Origin: JBNKVT01 sp050299335
GTDB lineage: Bacteria; Pseudomonadota; Alphaproteobacteria; Rhodobacterales; Rhodobacteraceae
Direction: 5' to 3'
Assembly: GCA_050299335.1 (NCBI GenBank)
Contig: JBNKVT010000014.1
Span: 1-64,000, forward strand
Length of the DNA: 64,000 nt
In this document: in pieces, positions 16,299 to 25,262 of the stretch
How positions within the stretch are numbered: position 1 is the stretch's first letter
How the letters are laid out: the number at the start of each line of letters is the position of its first letter
The notes under the pieces: generated by a model
What the model was told of the DNA's origin: nothing
The model's input: the letters and a program-made list of their open reading frames with translations, nothing else
Database searches by the model: none
Translations under genes and position numbers: made by a program

Positions 16299-18452
16299 TC
16301 ACTGGCTGTCCCCGTCACTGTCGCGCGCATCGATGATGCGGGTGGCGATGGAGTCGATCTTCAGCGTGTCCGAGCTTGCCAGCCGCTGTTCAAGCGCCTC
16401 GGCAAAGGCATCGACGCTTTCGGTGCCCGGGCGGAGTTGCTGAACCAGCGGTTCGTTGGACCGGACGACGACGATCTGGCTCTTGCCGAAATTCTCGTCG
16501 ACAGTGAAGTAGAGCTTGGAATTGTCGCCCTCCGCTTCTTGCCTCGGGTAGGCGATGGGAATGCGGCGCAGGCCGTTCTCGACCTTGCCGATATTGGCCA
16601 CGGTATTGTCGCGCCGGTTGATGTTGGGCAGGAGGTGGTAGAGATTGCCGGTATTGTCGATGACAATCACCCAGAGAAAACCTCGCGCACTGGCTTCGGG
16701 CATCACCAGATCGATGGTCGGATTGTCGTTTTGCTTGTAGATGCCGGTCAGGTTGATCTCGTCCCGGTCGCCATAGCCGAGCTCGATGGCGATCTGTCCC
16801 GGCCCGATGGGCTGACCGTCGGGGCCGGCGCGGGGCAGGATGCGCCCGATGGTGCAGATCTCGTCGTTGAGCGGCCTGAGGTTCAGCGCCAGGTCCCGGT
16901 CACCGATGATCCGCTCCAGCCGCTGTTGCAGGGCAAGGGCGGTCTCCTTTTCGGCGATATCGCCCTCCAGCCGGATCGTATCACCCAGCGCGAAGACCTC
17001 GCCTTCGGGCGGATCGATCCGGAAGGGGCCGCAATCCTCCAGCGGGGCCACGGCGGCAGTCAGTTCGGCCAGTTCCAGACTGCGCGGCCCCGCATCTATA
17101 TCGGTCTCGGCCGTATAGCCGAGCCCGCCCGATACCTCGACGATCCGCGCCTCGATGAAGGCCTTTTCATCGGTGTCCGTCGCCAGGCCTGACAGCCCGA
17201 GATTGCGGTCGGCGACGACAAGGGTCCAGTCTTCCAGTTCGGAGGCAACATTGAGAAAGGCCGAGATGTCGCTGGCCCAGCTTTCGGTCGGCGCGCCCTG
17301 GGCCAGTTCCACCGCCTCGGGCGGGACGGATATACCGGTGACGGTGGCAAAGGCCGAGGCGATGGTCTGGGCCTGGGCTTCGTCTGGGGCGTGGGCGGCG
17401 AGCGAGCCGTCGCCGTGATCATCAAGCTGGGCAATCAGCCGGTAGGGCGAGGCGACGGGAATGGGATCGGGAAAATACTCCTTCCAGATCGGCATGACGA
17501 TCGGTGGCAGCACGCCCGAGACCCAGCCGCCCGCCCCGGCCCCGCCGATGAGCAGGAACAGCCACGGCCAGAGCCGTCGCCTCTTGTGGGGCTTCTTCGC
17601 TGCCTCAGCCTTGTCGGCCTTCGGCATGACGATCTCGTCGAGATAATGCACCAGCTCCGCCGCGTCGCGGGGCCGTTCGGAAATCTGCGGTGCGCAAAGC
17701 CAGTCGACAACCTTCCGGAGCGGCTCCGGCACGCCGTTTGTGTCGAGCGGCTGCTGCTTGATCCGCACCACCTGGCCGGGGCTGGTTCCGACCCTCGGCA
17801 CTTCGCCGCGATAGGTCGCCAGCAGCGAGGCCCCGAGGGCGTAGAGATCAGACCGCGCCTCGGCATGGCCGTCGATCTGCTCGGGGGCTGCATATTCGTA
17901 CTTGCCCGCAAAGTCATTGCCGACGATGGTCCGCGCCCCGTCCGACGTGTCCTTGGCAATCCCGAAATCGATGATCGTCGCTCTGGCCGGATCGCCGTCG
18001 CGCAGGATGATATTGTCGGGGGAAAGGTCGCGGTGAACGATGCCGCGCGCATGGGTGGCGACCAGCCCCTCGCCGACCCGGTGGGCGATGATCAGAAGGT
18101 CCCGCGCATCCATGCCGCCCCGGTGCAGATGGTCGTTCATCGACGGGCCGCCGACGAAATCCATCACCAGATAGATATGGCCTTCATCGGTGCGAGAGTT
18201 CTCCGAGTAGCGCACCACCGCGTCATGGACGATGGCGCGGATTTCCTCCTCGCGCTTCAAGAGCTCGATATAATCCTCATTGGCTGCGAAGACCGCGTTC
18301 AGCACCTTGATCGCCACGATCCGGTCGTTGATCGTGTTGCGGGCCTTATAGACCTCGCCAGTGCCGCCGCGCCCGAGAACGCCGAGTATTTCATAAGTAT
18401 TGTTAAGGAGCTGGCCGGACCTGAACGTGTCTCCCGGCAATGGGTCTTTCAT
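16299..18452 (-). CDS. ppkA: T6SS Ser/Thr protein kinase PpkA-like with periplasmic C-terminal domain
   Basis: Protein of 717 residues. The N-terminal Hanks-type kinase domain (about 20-275) is complete: glycine loop GRGGTGEVY (27-35), ATP lysine 49, catalytic HRD at 140-142, DFG at 162-164. One membrane segment follows (about 291-315), then a large extracytoplasmic part ending in a DUF4384-like domain (GFLWVIVIDNTGNLYHLLPN). In the known pathway PpkA senses an envelope signal and phosphorylates the FHA protein to activate the T6SS. It lies upstream of tssA on the same strand and divergent from clpV. The counteracting phosphatase PppA is not in the window. Confidence 0.9.
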   Translation of the reverse strand: MKDPLPGDTFRSGQLLNNTYEILGVLGRGGTGEVYKARNTINDRIVAIKVLNAVFAANEDYIELLKREEEIRAIVHDAVVRYSENSRTDEGHIYLVMDFVGGPSMNDHLHRGGMDARDLLIIAHRVGEGLVATHARGIVHRDLSPDNIILRDGDPARATIIDFGIAKDTSDGARTIVGNDFAGKYEYAAPEQIDGHAEARSDLYALGASLLATYRGEVPRVGTSPGQVVRIKQQPLDTNGVPEPLRKVVDWLCAPQISERPRDAAELVHYLDEIVMPKADKAEAAKKPHKRRRLWPWLFLLIGGAGAGGWVSGVLPPIVMPIWKEYFPDPIPVASPYRLIAQLDDHGDGSLAAHAPDEAQAQTIASAFATVTGISVPPEAVELAQGAPTESWASDISAFLNVASELEDWTLVVADRNLGLSGLATDTDEKAFIEARIVEVSGGLGYTAETDIDAGPRSLELAELTAAVAPLEDCGPFRIDPPEGEVFALGDTIRLEGDIAEKETALALQQRLERIIGDRDLALNLRPLNDEICTIGRILPRAGPDGQPIGPGQIAIELGYGDRDEINLTGIYKQNDNPTIDLVMPEASARGFLWVIVIDNTGNLYHLLPNINRRDNTVANIGKVENGLRRIPIAYPRQEAEGDNSKLYFTVDENFGKSQIVVVRSNEPLVQQLRPGTESVDAFAEALEQRLASSDTLKIDSIATRIIDARDSDGDSQ

Positions 18453-18506
18453 CGGCTGGCTCCGTTTGCCCGTGAACTATTTCACACCCTGGGTCGTCTA
18501 TGTGTT

Positions 18507-18534
18507 TTGAACCACACGGGGATTTCGCTATAAC
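18507..18534 (+). promoter_or_regulatory. Candidate sigma70 promoter of clpV
   Basis: TTGAAC (18507-18512) and TATAAC (18529-18534) are separated by 16 bases in the divergent ppkA-clpV gap, about 65 bases upstream of the clpV ATG. It is the best -35/-10 pair in the gap; a promoter for ppkA on the other strand must share the same region. Confidence 0.5.
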
Positions 18535-18600
18535 CTAGCGTTACACCACATTACAGTTCAATCTCCAAGACCGAGAAAAGCATCAGGGGACATCGCAGAC

Positions 18601-21357
18601 ATGGCCGGGGCATCACAGCGTAAAGCGTCGCAGACCTTCAAGCGCAAGGAGCTGCTTGCAAAGCTCAATCCAACCTGCCTTCGGGCCTTCAAATCCGCCG
18701 CCGATACCGCCAAGATGCGCGGCAATCCTTATGTGGAACTGGTCCACTGGATCGAACAGCTGGCCCTGTCGGAACGCTCGGATTTCGCGCTGATCGTCGC
18801 CGAGGCCGAGATCGACCCGGGCCGTCTGGCCGCCGACATCACCCGCGCGCTCGACAAGCTGCCCTATGGATCGACCTCGGTCGAGGAGTTTTCCGACCAC
18901 ATCTTCCACGCCACCCAGGAGGCCTGGTCTTACGGCTCGCTGGAGTTCGGTGACGAAACGGTGCGCTCGGGTTATGTGCTGCTTGGTGCGCTGGGGGTTC
19001 CGGTCCTCGAAGGCCTGCTCCTGAAGATCAGCCCCGAGTTTGACAAGATCGACCGCGACGACATCGCCGCCCGCCTTGACGACGTGCTCGACCATTCACT
19101 GGAGGCCGCTCCGGTTGCCGGTCCGACAGAAGGCGGCGAGAAAGCCCCCCGCAAGGCGCCGGGCGGCCAGTCGGCCCTGTCGCAGTTCGCCACAGACCTG
19201 ACGCAGCGGGCGAGGGATGGCAAGATCGACCCGGTGGTCGGCCGCGACCCGGAAATCCGTCAGATCATCGACGTGCTGATGCGCCGCCGCCAGAACAACC
19301 CGATTCTCACCGGCGAAGCCGGGGTCGGCAAGACCGCCGTGGTCGAGGGGTTTGCCCTCAGGATCGCACGGGGAGACGTGCCGCCGATGCTGGAGAATGT
19401 CTCGCTCTACATGCTCGATGTCGGTCTGATGCAGGCCGGCGCCTCTGTGAAGGGCGAGTTCGAGAAGCGGCTGAAATCGGTGATCGACGAGGTGCAGAAT
19501 TCCGAGAAACCGATCATCCTGTTCATCGACGAGGCCCATACGCTGATCGGGGCCGGGGGCGCCGCCGGAACCGGGGACGCCGCGAACCTCCTGAAACCCG
19601 CTCTTGCCCGCGGCGAATTGCGCACCGTCGCCGCGACCACATGGGCCGAATACAAGGAACATATCGAAAAGGACCCCGCCCTGACCCGCCGTTTCCAGGT
19701 GGTGAAGGTGGACGAGCCTTCCGAGGAAGCCGCCGTCCTGATGATGCGGGGGCTGGCCGGGGTGCTGGAGAAGCACCACAAGGTGCAGATCCTGGACGAG
19801 GCGCTGGAAGCCTCGGTCTCCCTGTCGCACCGCTATATCCCGGCGCGGCAGCTGCCGGACAAGTCGATTTCTTTGCTCGATACCGCCTGCGCGCGGGTGG
19901 CGGTTTCCCAGCATGCCACACCGGCCGAGGTCGAGGACCTGCAGCGCAAGGTCTCGGCCTACGAGATCGAGATCGCCATCATCGAGCGCGAGGAGGCCAT
20001 CGGCATCGATGTCGGCGACCGGGCGGTGAAGGTGACCCAGGAACTGGAACTGGTCTCGTCGAAACTGGTCGATGCCGAGAAGCGCTGGGAGGCGGAAAAG
20101 GAACTGGTCGACGAGATCCTCGAGTTGCGCGCCAAGTTGCGCGGCGAAGGCGCGGCGGTGGACGAAACCGCCCATGTGCCCGATGCCGATCAGATCGAGG
20201 CTGAGGGAGACGAGGAGGGTGCGGAAGCCGCTCCGGCCCCCGAGCCGAAACATTACTCGGCCGAGGAAAAGGCCGCCGACCTCGAAAAACTGAAGAAGCT
20301 TCAGGACAAGCTGGCCGAAGACCAGGGCGAGAGCCCGCTGATCCTGCCATCGGTCGATCGTAATGCGGTGGCCGCCGTCGCTCAGGACTGGACCGGTATC
20401 CCGATGGGTCGGATGCTGACCGACAGTCTCAACAAGGCGCTGGGACTGACGGATCTGCTGAACAAGCGGGTCTGCGGTCAGGAACACGCGATGGAGATGA
20501 TCGCCCGCCGCGTCCAGACCCACTATGCCGGGATCGGGGCGCCCAACAAACCCATTGGCGTCTTCATGCTCTGCGGTCCCTCCGGGGTCGGCAAGACCGA
20601 AACGGCGCTGGCGCTGGCCGAGGCCTTGTATGGTGGCGAGCAGAACATCATCACCATCAACATGAGCGAGTTCCAGGAGGCGCACACGGTCTCGACCCTG
20701 AAGGGTGCGCCTCCGGGCTATGTCGGTTACGGCAAGGGCGGGATCCTGACCGAGGCGGTGCGGCGGAAGCCTTATTCGGTGATCCTGCTGGATGAGGTCG
20801 AGAAGGCGCATCCGGACGTGCACGAGATGTTCTTCCAGGTCTTCGACAAGGGGATGATGGATGACAGCGAGGGCCGCGAGATCGACTTCAAGAACACGCT
20901 GATCCTTCTGACCTCGAATGTCGGCACCGAGACGATCATGGACATGTGCCAGGACGGCAAGGTCGAGGCCGACATGGAGGAACTGACCAAGGCGCTGCGC
21001 GAGCCGCTCTTGAAGGTGTTCCCGGCCGCCTTGCTTGGCCGGATCGTGACGATCCCGTACTATCCGCTCTCCGACAAGATGATCGAGACCATCGCGGGTC
21101 TGCAGATCAACCGTATCCGCAAGCGGCTGGAGAGCAGCCACGAGGCGGAGCTGGTGATCGGGGATGGGGTGATGGATCTGATCAAGTCGCGCTGCACCGA
21201 GATCGAAAGTGGCGGGCGGATGATTGACAATATCCTGACCAACTCGCTGCTGCCGCAACTGAGCCGGGGGCTGTTGAACCGGGGGATCGAGGGGCTGGAG
21301 ACGTCGAAGGTGACGGTCGGGGCGGAGAAGGACGCGTTCACCTTCGCCTACGAGTAG
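18601..21357 (+). CDS. clpV: T6SS sheath-disassembly ATPase ClpV (TssH)
   Basis: ClpV-class AAA+ ATPase of 918 residues. An N-terminal Clp_N-like domain (about 1-160) is followed by AAA domain 1 with Walker A GEAGVGKTA (about 238-246) and Walker B ILFIDEAHTLIG, a coiled middle domain with an extra acidic Glu/Ala-rich insert (about 520-560), AAA domain 2 with Walker A GPSGVGKTE (about 659-667), and a ClpB-type C-terminal domain. It differs from ClpB by the T6SS-type N-domain and by its place beside the tss genes. ClpV extracts TssC from contracted sheaths for recycling. It is transcribed away from ppkA and the tss operon. A good AGGGGA Shine-Dalgarno lies before the ATG. Confidence 0.95.
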   Translation: MAGASQRKASQTFKRKELLAKLNPTCLRAFKSAADTAKMRGNPYVELVHWIEQLALSERSDFALIVAEAEIDPGRLAADITRALDKLPYGSTSVEEFSDHIFHATQEAWSYGSLEFGDETVRSGYVLLGALGVPVLEGLLLKISPEFDKIDRDDIAARLDDVLDHSLEAAPVAGPTEGGEKAPRKAPGGQSALSQFATDLTQRARDGKIDPVVGRDPEIRQIIDVLMRRRQNNPILTGEAGVGKTAVVEGFALRIARGDVPPMLENVSLYMLDVGLMQAGASVKGEFEKRLKSVIDEVQNSEKPIILFIDEAHTLIGAGGAAGTGDAANLLKPALARGELRTVAATTWAEYKEHIEKDPALTRRFQVVKVDEPSEEAAVLMMRGLAGVLEKHHKVQILDEALEASVSLSHRYIPARQLPDKSISLLDTACARVAVSQHATPAEVEDLQRKVSAYEIEIAIIEREEAIGIDVGDRAVKVTQELELVSSKLVDAEKRWEAEKELVDEILELRAKLRGEGAAVDETAHVPDADQIEAEGDEEGAEAAPAPEPKHYSAEEKAADLEKLKKLQDKLAEDQGESPLILPSVDRNAVAAVAQDWTGIPMGRMLTDSLNKALGLTDLLNKRVCGQEHAMEMIARRVQTHYAGIGAPNKPIGVFMLCGPSGVGKTETALALAEALYGGEQNIITINMSEFQEAHTVSTLKGAPPGYVGYGKGGILTEAVRRKPYSVILLDEVEKAHPDVHEMFFQVFDKGMMDDSEGREIDFKNTLILLTSNVGTETIMDMCQDGKVEADMEELTKALREPLLKVFPAALLGRIVTIPYYPLSDKMIETIAGLQINRIRKRLESSHEAELVIGDGVMDLIKSRCTEIESGGRMIDNILTNSLLPQLSRGLLNRGIEGLETSKVTVGAEKDAFTFAYE

Positions 21358-21695
21358 CGGCCGGGTCCTTTCTGCGGCGGCCTGATGGCGCCCCGGCGGG
21401 TTTGCACGCGTGCAAAAATGGCTAAGAGATTGGGAAGGTTGGGGAAAAGGGTTTCCTATGGGTTAATTCCAGGGAAATTCACGCGATTTGGGTCCTGTCC
21501 CGAAACCCGTTGGAATGGACTGTAGGACGCATGATTTCGCACACCATGCCGGATGTATGAACGACATTCGCGCCGCAGGACGGCAGGGTCTCGAAGCCAC
21601 TGATTTGGCGCCGAGCGGGGTATGAAACGCCGAGGCCCTGGCTTGATCGCGCGGGGACGGGCCCCATGTCAGTTCCGGGGGCAGGAGGATGTCGC
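21358..21695. other. Spacer between clpV and a small membrane protein gene
   Basis: No gene was recognised in these 338 bases. It is somewhat richer in A+T than its surroundings and contains a perfect 16-base palindrome (separate entry). The right end carries the ribosome binding site of the next gene. Confidence 0.6.
21401..21416. promoter_or_regulatory. Perfect 16-base palindrome TTTGCACGCGTGCAAA
   Basis: The sequence TTTGCACGCGTGCAAA reads the same on both strands. It lies 44 bases after the clpV stop and about 280 bases before the next gene. It could be an operator for a dimeric repressor or a repeated intergenic element; there is no second copy in the window. Confidence 0.45.
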
Positions 21696-21995
21696 ATGGG
21701 ATTTTTCGCAACATTTGCCGTTCTGGTGCTGGTGGCGCTGGTCGTTGGAGTGGTCGCGGTGGTGCGGTCGCGGCGCTTCTGGAGTGCGGCGGCGGTCTAC
21801 CTGATCGCCTTTCTGATCCCGGTGGGGTTCGTCTGGGCGGATTGTCTGGAGAGCCGGATATCGGAGGCCTGCGTCTGGGGACAGTCCTTCATGCCGCTTT
21901 ACTGGGGGGCGTCGGTGATCGGCGGGACAGCGGTGTTTCTGGGGATGCTGGGGGTGATCTGGATGGTGCGCAGGATGCGCAGCCTACGGGCGTAG
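21696..21995 (+). CDS. Small membrane protein of unknown function
   Basis: A 99-residue protein that I do not recognise. It has three likely membrane segments: about 2-22 (FFATFAVLVLVALVVGVVAVV), 30-46 (AAVYLIAFLIPVGFVW) and 68-92 (MPLYWGASVIGGTAVFLGMLGVIW), with a short loop holding two cysteines (WADCLESRISEACVW) between the second and third. The ATG is chosen because an AGGAGG lies eight bases upstream; an in-frame ATG ten codons earlier has no such site. It follows clpV on the same strand after a 338-base gap, so a link with the T6SS is possible but unproven. Confidence 0.65.
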   Translation: MGFFATFAVLVLVALVVGVVAVVRSRRFWSAAAVYLIAFLIPVGFVWADCLESRISEACVWGQSFMPLYWGASVIGGTAVFLGMLGVIWMVRRMRSLRA

Positions 21996-22310
21996 GCGGC
22001 AAGGTTCGCGGTCACCATTGGCCTCTGCTCAGGCCTTGCACGGTGCGACCAGCGACTTTGGCAAAGCCGTTCGGCAGGCTTACGCCGCCCCACCGGGGCG
22101 ACGGTCCTAGCCTCACCACGCCGGGGACGGGCGCGTAGGTGGCGCTGGCCTGAGAGGCCCGCTTCGCAGAGGCTTCGCCATAAAGCTTTGCAGCGGGGAG
22201 ATCGTGTCGCGCCCGTCCTGGGACGGGCTTTGCCCTCGTTTTGTAGAGGGTGGGGTGGTTGGGGAGGGCGATGGTGGGTGAAAACACCGACCTTACGTCA
22301 CGCTCACGAG
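21996..22310. other. Spacer between convergent genes
   Basis: These 315 bases hold no recognised gene. A GC-rich hairpin (22211-22228) followed by a T-rich stretch lies in the right half. Base composition drops sharply at its right end where an AT-rich gene begins. Confidence 0.55.
22211..22240 (+). terminator. Possible terminator hairpin
   Basis: GCCCGTC / GACGGGC with a four-base loop, followed by TTTG and later CGTTTT. It could end plus-strand transcripts from the small membrane protein gene, though it lies more than 200 bases after that stop and the T-tract is interrupted. Confidence 0.35.
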
Positions 22311-23075
22311 TTATTCGCCATCACTCTCGGCCAAGAGTCCTTTCCACGGTGGAGGAACTAACCCTATTAGAATCTTGCTGTTGTGCGAGTCGTCCAAAAT
22401 AATAATCTCACCAGAGTCTTTTACTACAAGGACACCCGAGCTAAGAGACCGAAGAAGTATTACTGGATCCGATAAAGTGTCACTGTTATCGGTAAAAATA
22501 TGTACCTTTTCTTGTTTTTCGAAATGATAAATGACTTTGTGGGCTTTATCCAACCCAGCTGTCATTGATACCAAAAGCATGAATGTTAAATATCCAATTG
22601 CAAATAGATTCTTCCAATCAAAGTTAAGATGCCTATCTATCAATATTCCAGTCAACAAAATTATTGTCCCACCGACTATCACTAATGACAATGCAACAAA
22701 ATCTTCCATTATACCAAATAGTATAAACGAAGAAATAGATAGTATGGACAGTATGTTAAAAATTGCTAATATCACAATTTTTTCACGATTTGATCTTTGA
22801 GTTTTATTTGACTTAGAATCCTCATAACCTTTTATGTTAATTAAAATTCCAAAAAAGTTCCCAAGAATCATAAAGAAAAATGTTGGAGTGATAAAGAATA
22901 TTGCGGACTTTATGATGTCCGAAGTATCAGCTACGGCATATAGTGGTATGTTTAGCGCCCAGTAAAATACCGACTCATATGAGAAACCAAATACAAATCC
23001 AAAAAGGGGTATCAAGGGAATCAGCTGAAGAAACCTAAGATAGCTATTTATAGAGCGCTCAGGAGAATCGTTCAC
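22311..23075 (-). CDS. AT-rich multi-pass membrane protein of unknown function
   Basis: A 254-residue protein not recognised as any family. It has about six membrane segments in the first 180 residues (for example LIPLIPLFGFVFGFSY, IFFITPTFFFMILGNFFG, IVILAIFNILSILSISSFIL, LVIVGGTIILLTGIL, LFAIGYLTFMLLVSM) and a soluble C-terminal part of about 70 residues with beta-strand character (GVLVVKDSGEIIILDD). The start is a GTG at 23073-23075 overlapping the TGA of parE (GTGA); the GGAGG near the parE end serves as its ribosome binding site, so it appears coupled to parE. Base and codon use (AAA, ATA, AAT, TTT) are strikingly AT-rich against the GC-rich surroundings, suggesting recent transfer. Confidence 0.75.
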   Translation of the reverse strand: MNDSPERSINSYLRFLQLIPLIPLFGFVFGFSYESVFYWALNIPLYAVADTSDIIKSAIFFITPTFFFMILGNFFGILINIKGYEDSKSNKTQRSNREKIVILAIFNILSILSISSFILFGIMEDFVALSLVIVGGTIILLTGILIDRHLNFDWKNLFAIGYLTFMLLVSMTAGLDKAHKVIYHFEKQEKVHIFTDNSDTLSDPVILLRSLSSGVLVVKDSGEIIILDDSHNSKILIGLVPPPWKGLLAESDGE

Positions 23076-25045
23076 AAATCCACCTCCTCCACAAACCGCG
23101 CATTCTCCTGGATATACTCGAACCGCAGTTCCGGCTTCTTGCCCATCAGCCGCTCGACCAGGTCTCCGGTTTCGCCGGGCTCGTCCTCGTCGATGGAAAC
23201 GCGGATCAGAGTGCGGGTGGCGGGGTTCATGGTGGTTTCTTTCAGGTCCTTGGCGTCCATCTCGCCCAGGCCCTTGAAGCGCTGCACCGTGATCTGGCCC
23301 TTGCCGCCGAGGCCTTCGGCCAGCACGCGCTCTTTCTCGGCGTCGTCTGACACGTAGACCCGACGCGCGCCTTGCGTAAGGCGGTAGAGGGGCGGGCAGG
23401 CGAGGTAGAGGTGGCCGTGGTCGATCAGGGGGCGCATCTGCGAGAAGAAGAGGGTCATCAGGAGGGCGGCGATATGGGCGCCGTCGACATCGGCGTCGGT
23501 CATGATGATGATCTTGTCGTAGCGCAGGTCCTCGATGTTGAACTTGCTGCCCATGCCGACCCCCATCGCCTGGCAGAGGTCGTTGATCTCGGCGTTCTGG
23601 CTGAGTTTCGACGAGGCCGCACCCAGCACGTTCAGGACCTTGCCGCGAAGGGGCAGGAGGGCTTGGGTGTTGCGATCGCGGGCCATCTTGGCCGAGCCGC
23701 CGGCGCTGTCGCCTTCGACCAGGAACAGTTCGGTGCCGTCGCGGGTCTGGCTGGAGCAGTCGGTGAGTTTCCCTGGCAGGCGGAGTTTCTTGGTGGCGGA
23801 TTTGCGCTGGGTCTCTTTCTCGGCCTTGCGGCGGAGGCGTTCCTCGGCGCGCAGCACGAGGAAATCCAGGATGGCGCCTGCCGATTTGGTGTCGGCGGCG
23901 AGCCAGTTGTCGAAATGGTCGCGGACGGCGTTTTCGACCATGCGTTGCGCTTCGGTGGTGGCGAGGCGGTCCTTGGTCTGGCCGACGAATTCCGGCTCGC
24001 GGATAAAGACGGAGACGAGGGCAGAGCCGCCGGTGGTCAGGTCCTCGCGGGTGATCGAGGCGGCCTTGCGGTTGGAGACGAGCTCGCCATAGGCCTTGAT
24101 GCCCTTGAGGATGGCGGCCCAGAAGCCGGCCTCGTGGGTGCCGCCTTCGGGGGTGGGGATGGTGTTGCAGTAGGACTGGATGAAGCCGTCGCGGGCGGGG
24201 GACCAGTTGATCGCCCATTCGACCTTGCCGGGGGTGTTGAATTTCTCGGTGAAGTCGACGAGGCCGGTGAAGGGCTGTTCGGCGTAGGTAGACGCCCCTG
24301 CGAGGCGTTCCTTGAGGTAGTCGGCGAGGCCGCCGGGGAAGTGGAAGGTCGCCTCGGCCGGGGTCTCGCCGTCGTCGATGGCGGTTTTCCAGCGGATCTC
24401 GACACCCGAGAAGAGGTAGGCCTTGGAGCGGGCCATCTTGAACAGGCGGGCGGGTTTGAGGTGGAGCGAGCCGAAGATCTCGGGGTCGGGGTGGAAGGTG
24501 ACGGAGGTGCCGCGACGGTTGGGGGCGGTGCCGAGAGGGGTCAGCGGCATGGTGGGGACGCCGCGCGAGAATTCCATCGCGTGGACTTCCTTGTTGCGGG
24601 CGACCTCGACGCGGAGGTGGTCGGAGAGGGCGTTGACGACGGAGGAGCCGACGCCGTGGAGGCCGCCGGAGGTCTGGTAGCTGTCGCCGGAGAATTTGCC
24701 ACCTGCATTGAGCGTGCAGAAGATGATCTCGAGCGCGGATTTGGACGGGTCCTTGGGGTGGGGCCCTGTGGGGATGCCGCGACCGTTGTCGCGGATGGTG
24801 ACATGGCCGTTTTCGTGCAGTTCGATCTCGATCCTTGTGGCGTGGCCGGCGACGGCTTCGTCCATGGAATTGTCGACAATCTCGGCGACCATGTGGTGGA
24901 GCGCCCGGTCGTCCTTGCCGCCGATATACATGCCGGGGCGGAGGCGGACATGTTCCATGTCCTCAAGCACCTGGATCGAGTGGGCGTCATAGTCGGACGT
25001 GTCGGGTTTGCCGAAGAAATCGTCATTGGGGGGCGATACGTTCAT
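23072..25045 (-). CDS. parE: DNA topoisomerase IV subunit B
   Basis: ParE of 657 residues, the usual alphaproteobacterial length. The GHKL ATPase domain shows EIVDNSMDEAVAGHA and the DNGRGIPTG loop, followed by GGLHGVGSSVVNALS. The TOPRIM domain has EGDSAGGSA and DADVDGAHI for metal binding. With ParC it decatenates daughter chromosomes. It is assigned as ParE rather than GyrB because of the short C-terminal region and the IPTGPHPKDPSKSALE motif. The ATG at 25043-25045 (MNVSPP) is preferred; an in-frame ATG 46 codons upstream would add an unconserved stretch. Its last codons carry the ribosome binding site of the AT-rich gene. Confidence 0.93.
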   Translation of the reverse strand: MNVSPPNDDFFGKPDTSDYDAHSIQVLEDMEHVRLRPGMYIGGKDDRALHHMVAEIVDNSMDEAVAGHATRIEIELHENGHVTIRDNGRGIPTGPHPKDPSKSALEIIFCTLNAGGKFSGDSYQTSGGLHGVGSSVVNALSDHLRVEVARNKEVHAMEFSRGVPTMPLTPLGTAPNRRGTSVTFHPDPEIFGSLHLKPARLFKMARSKAYLFSGVEIRWKTAIDDGETPAEATFHFPGGLADYLKERLAGASTYAEQPFTGLVDFTEKFNTPGKVEWAINWSPARDGFIQSYCNTIPTPEGGTHEAGFWAAILKGIKAYGELVSNRKAASITREDLTTGGSALVSVFIREPEFVGQTKDRLATTEAQRMVENAVRDHFDNWLAADTKSAGAILDFLVLRAEERLRRKAEKETQRKSATKKLRLPGKLTDCSSQTRDGTELFLVEGDSAGGSAKMARDRNTQALLPLRGKVLNVLGAASSKLSQNAEINDLCQAMGVGMGSKFNIEDLRYDKIIIMTDADVDGAHIAALLMTLFFSQMRPLIDHGHLYLACPPLYRLTQGARRVYVSDDAEKERVLAEGLGGKGQITVQRFKGLGEMDAKDLKETTMNPATRTLIRVSIDEDEPGETGDLVERLMGKKPELRFEYIQENARFVEEVDL

Positions 25046-25262
25046 TGGGTCGCTCTTGGTGGTTTTCTGCTCGTCGGGAACAATATCACAGAGAAGTCCG
25101 GGTGAACACAATATATGGTTGACCCGTGGAGAAGGCGGGCTAGAAGCAGCGTGGCGGGAGTGTATCACGGCTTCTTCCGGCATGTGTAAATGCTTGGCAG
25201 ATTCGCGGAGGTTTGGTTTTCCGTTGAGACAGGATCAACCAAGGGCGGGATTGAAGGGACGG

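Noticed and set aside
19096..21258. Long minus-strand open frame opposite clpV
   Set aside because: His/Gln/Leu-rich shadow of clpV with no recognisable domain.
22311..24218. Apparent 635-codon frame joining parE sequence to the AT-rich gene
   Set aside because: Its first two thirds are out-of-frame parE with Arg/Pro-rich nonsense; only the part after the GTG at 23075 reads as a protein.
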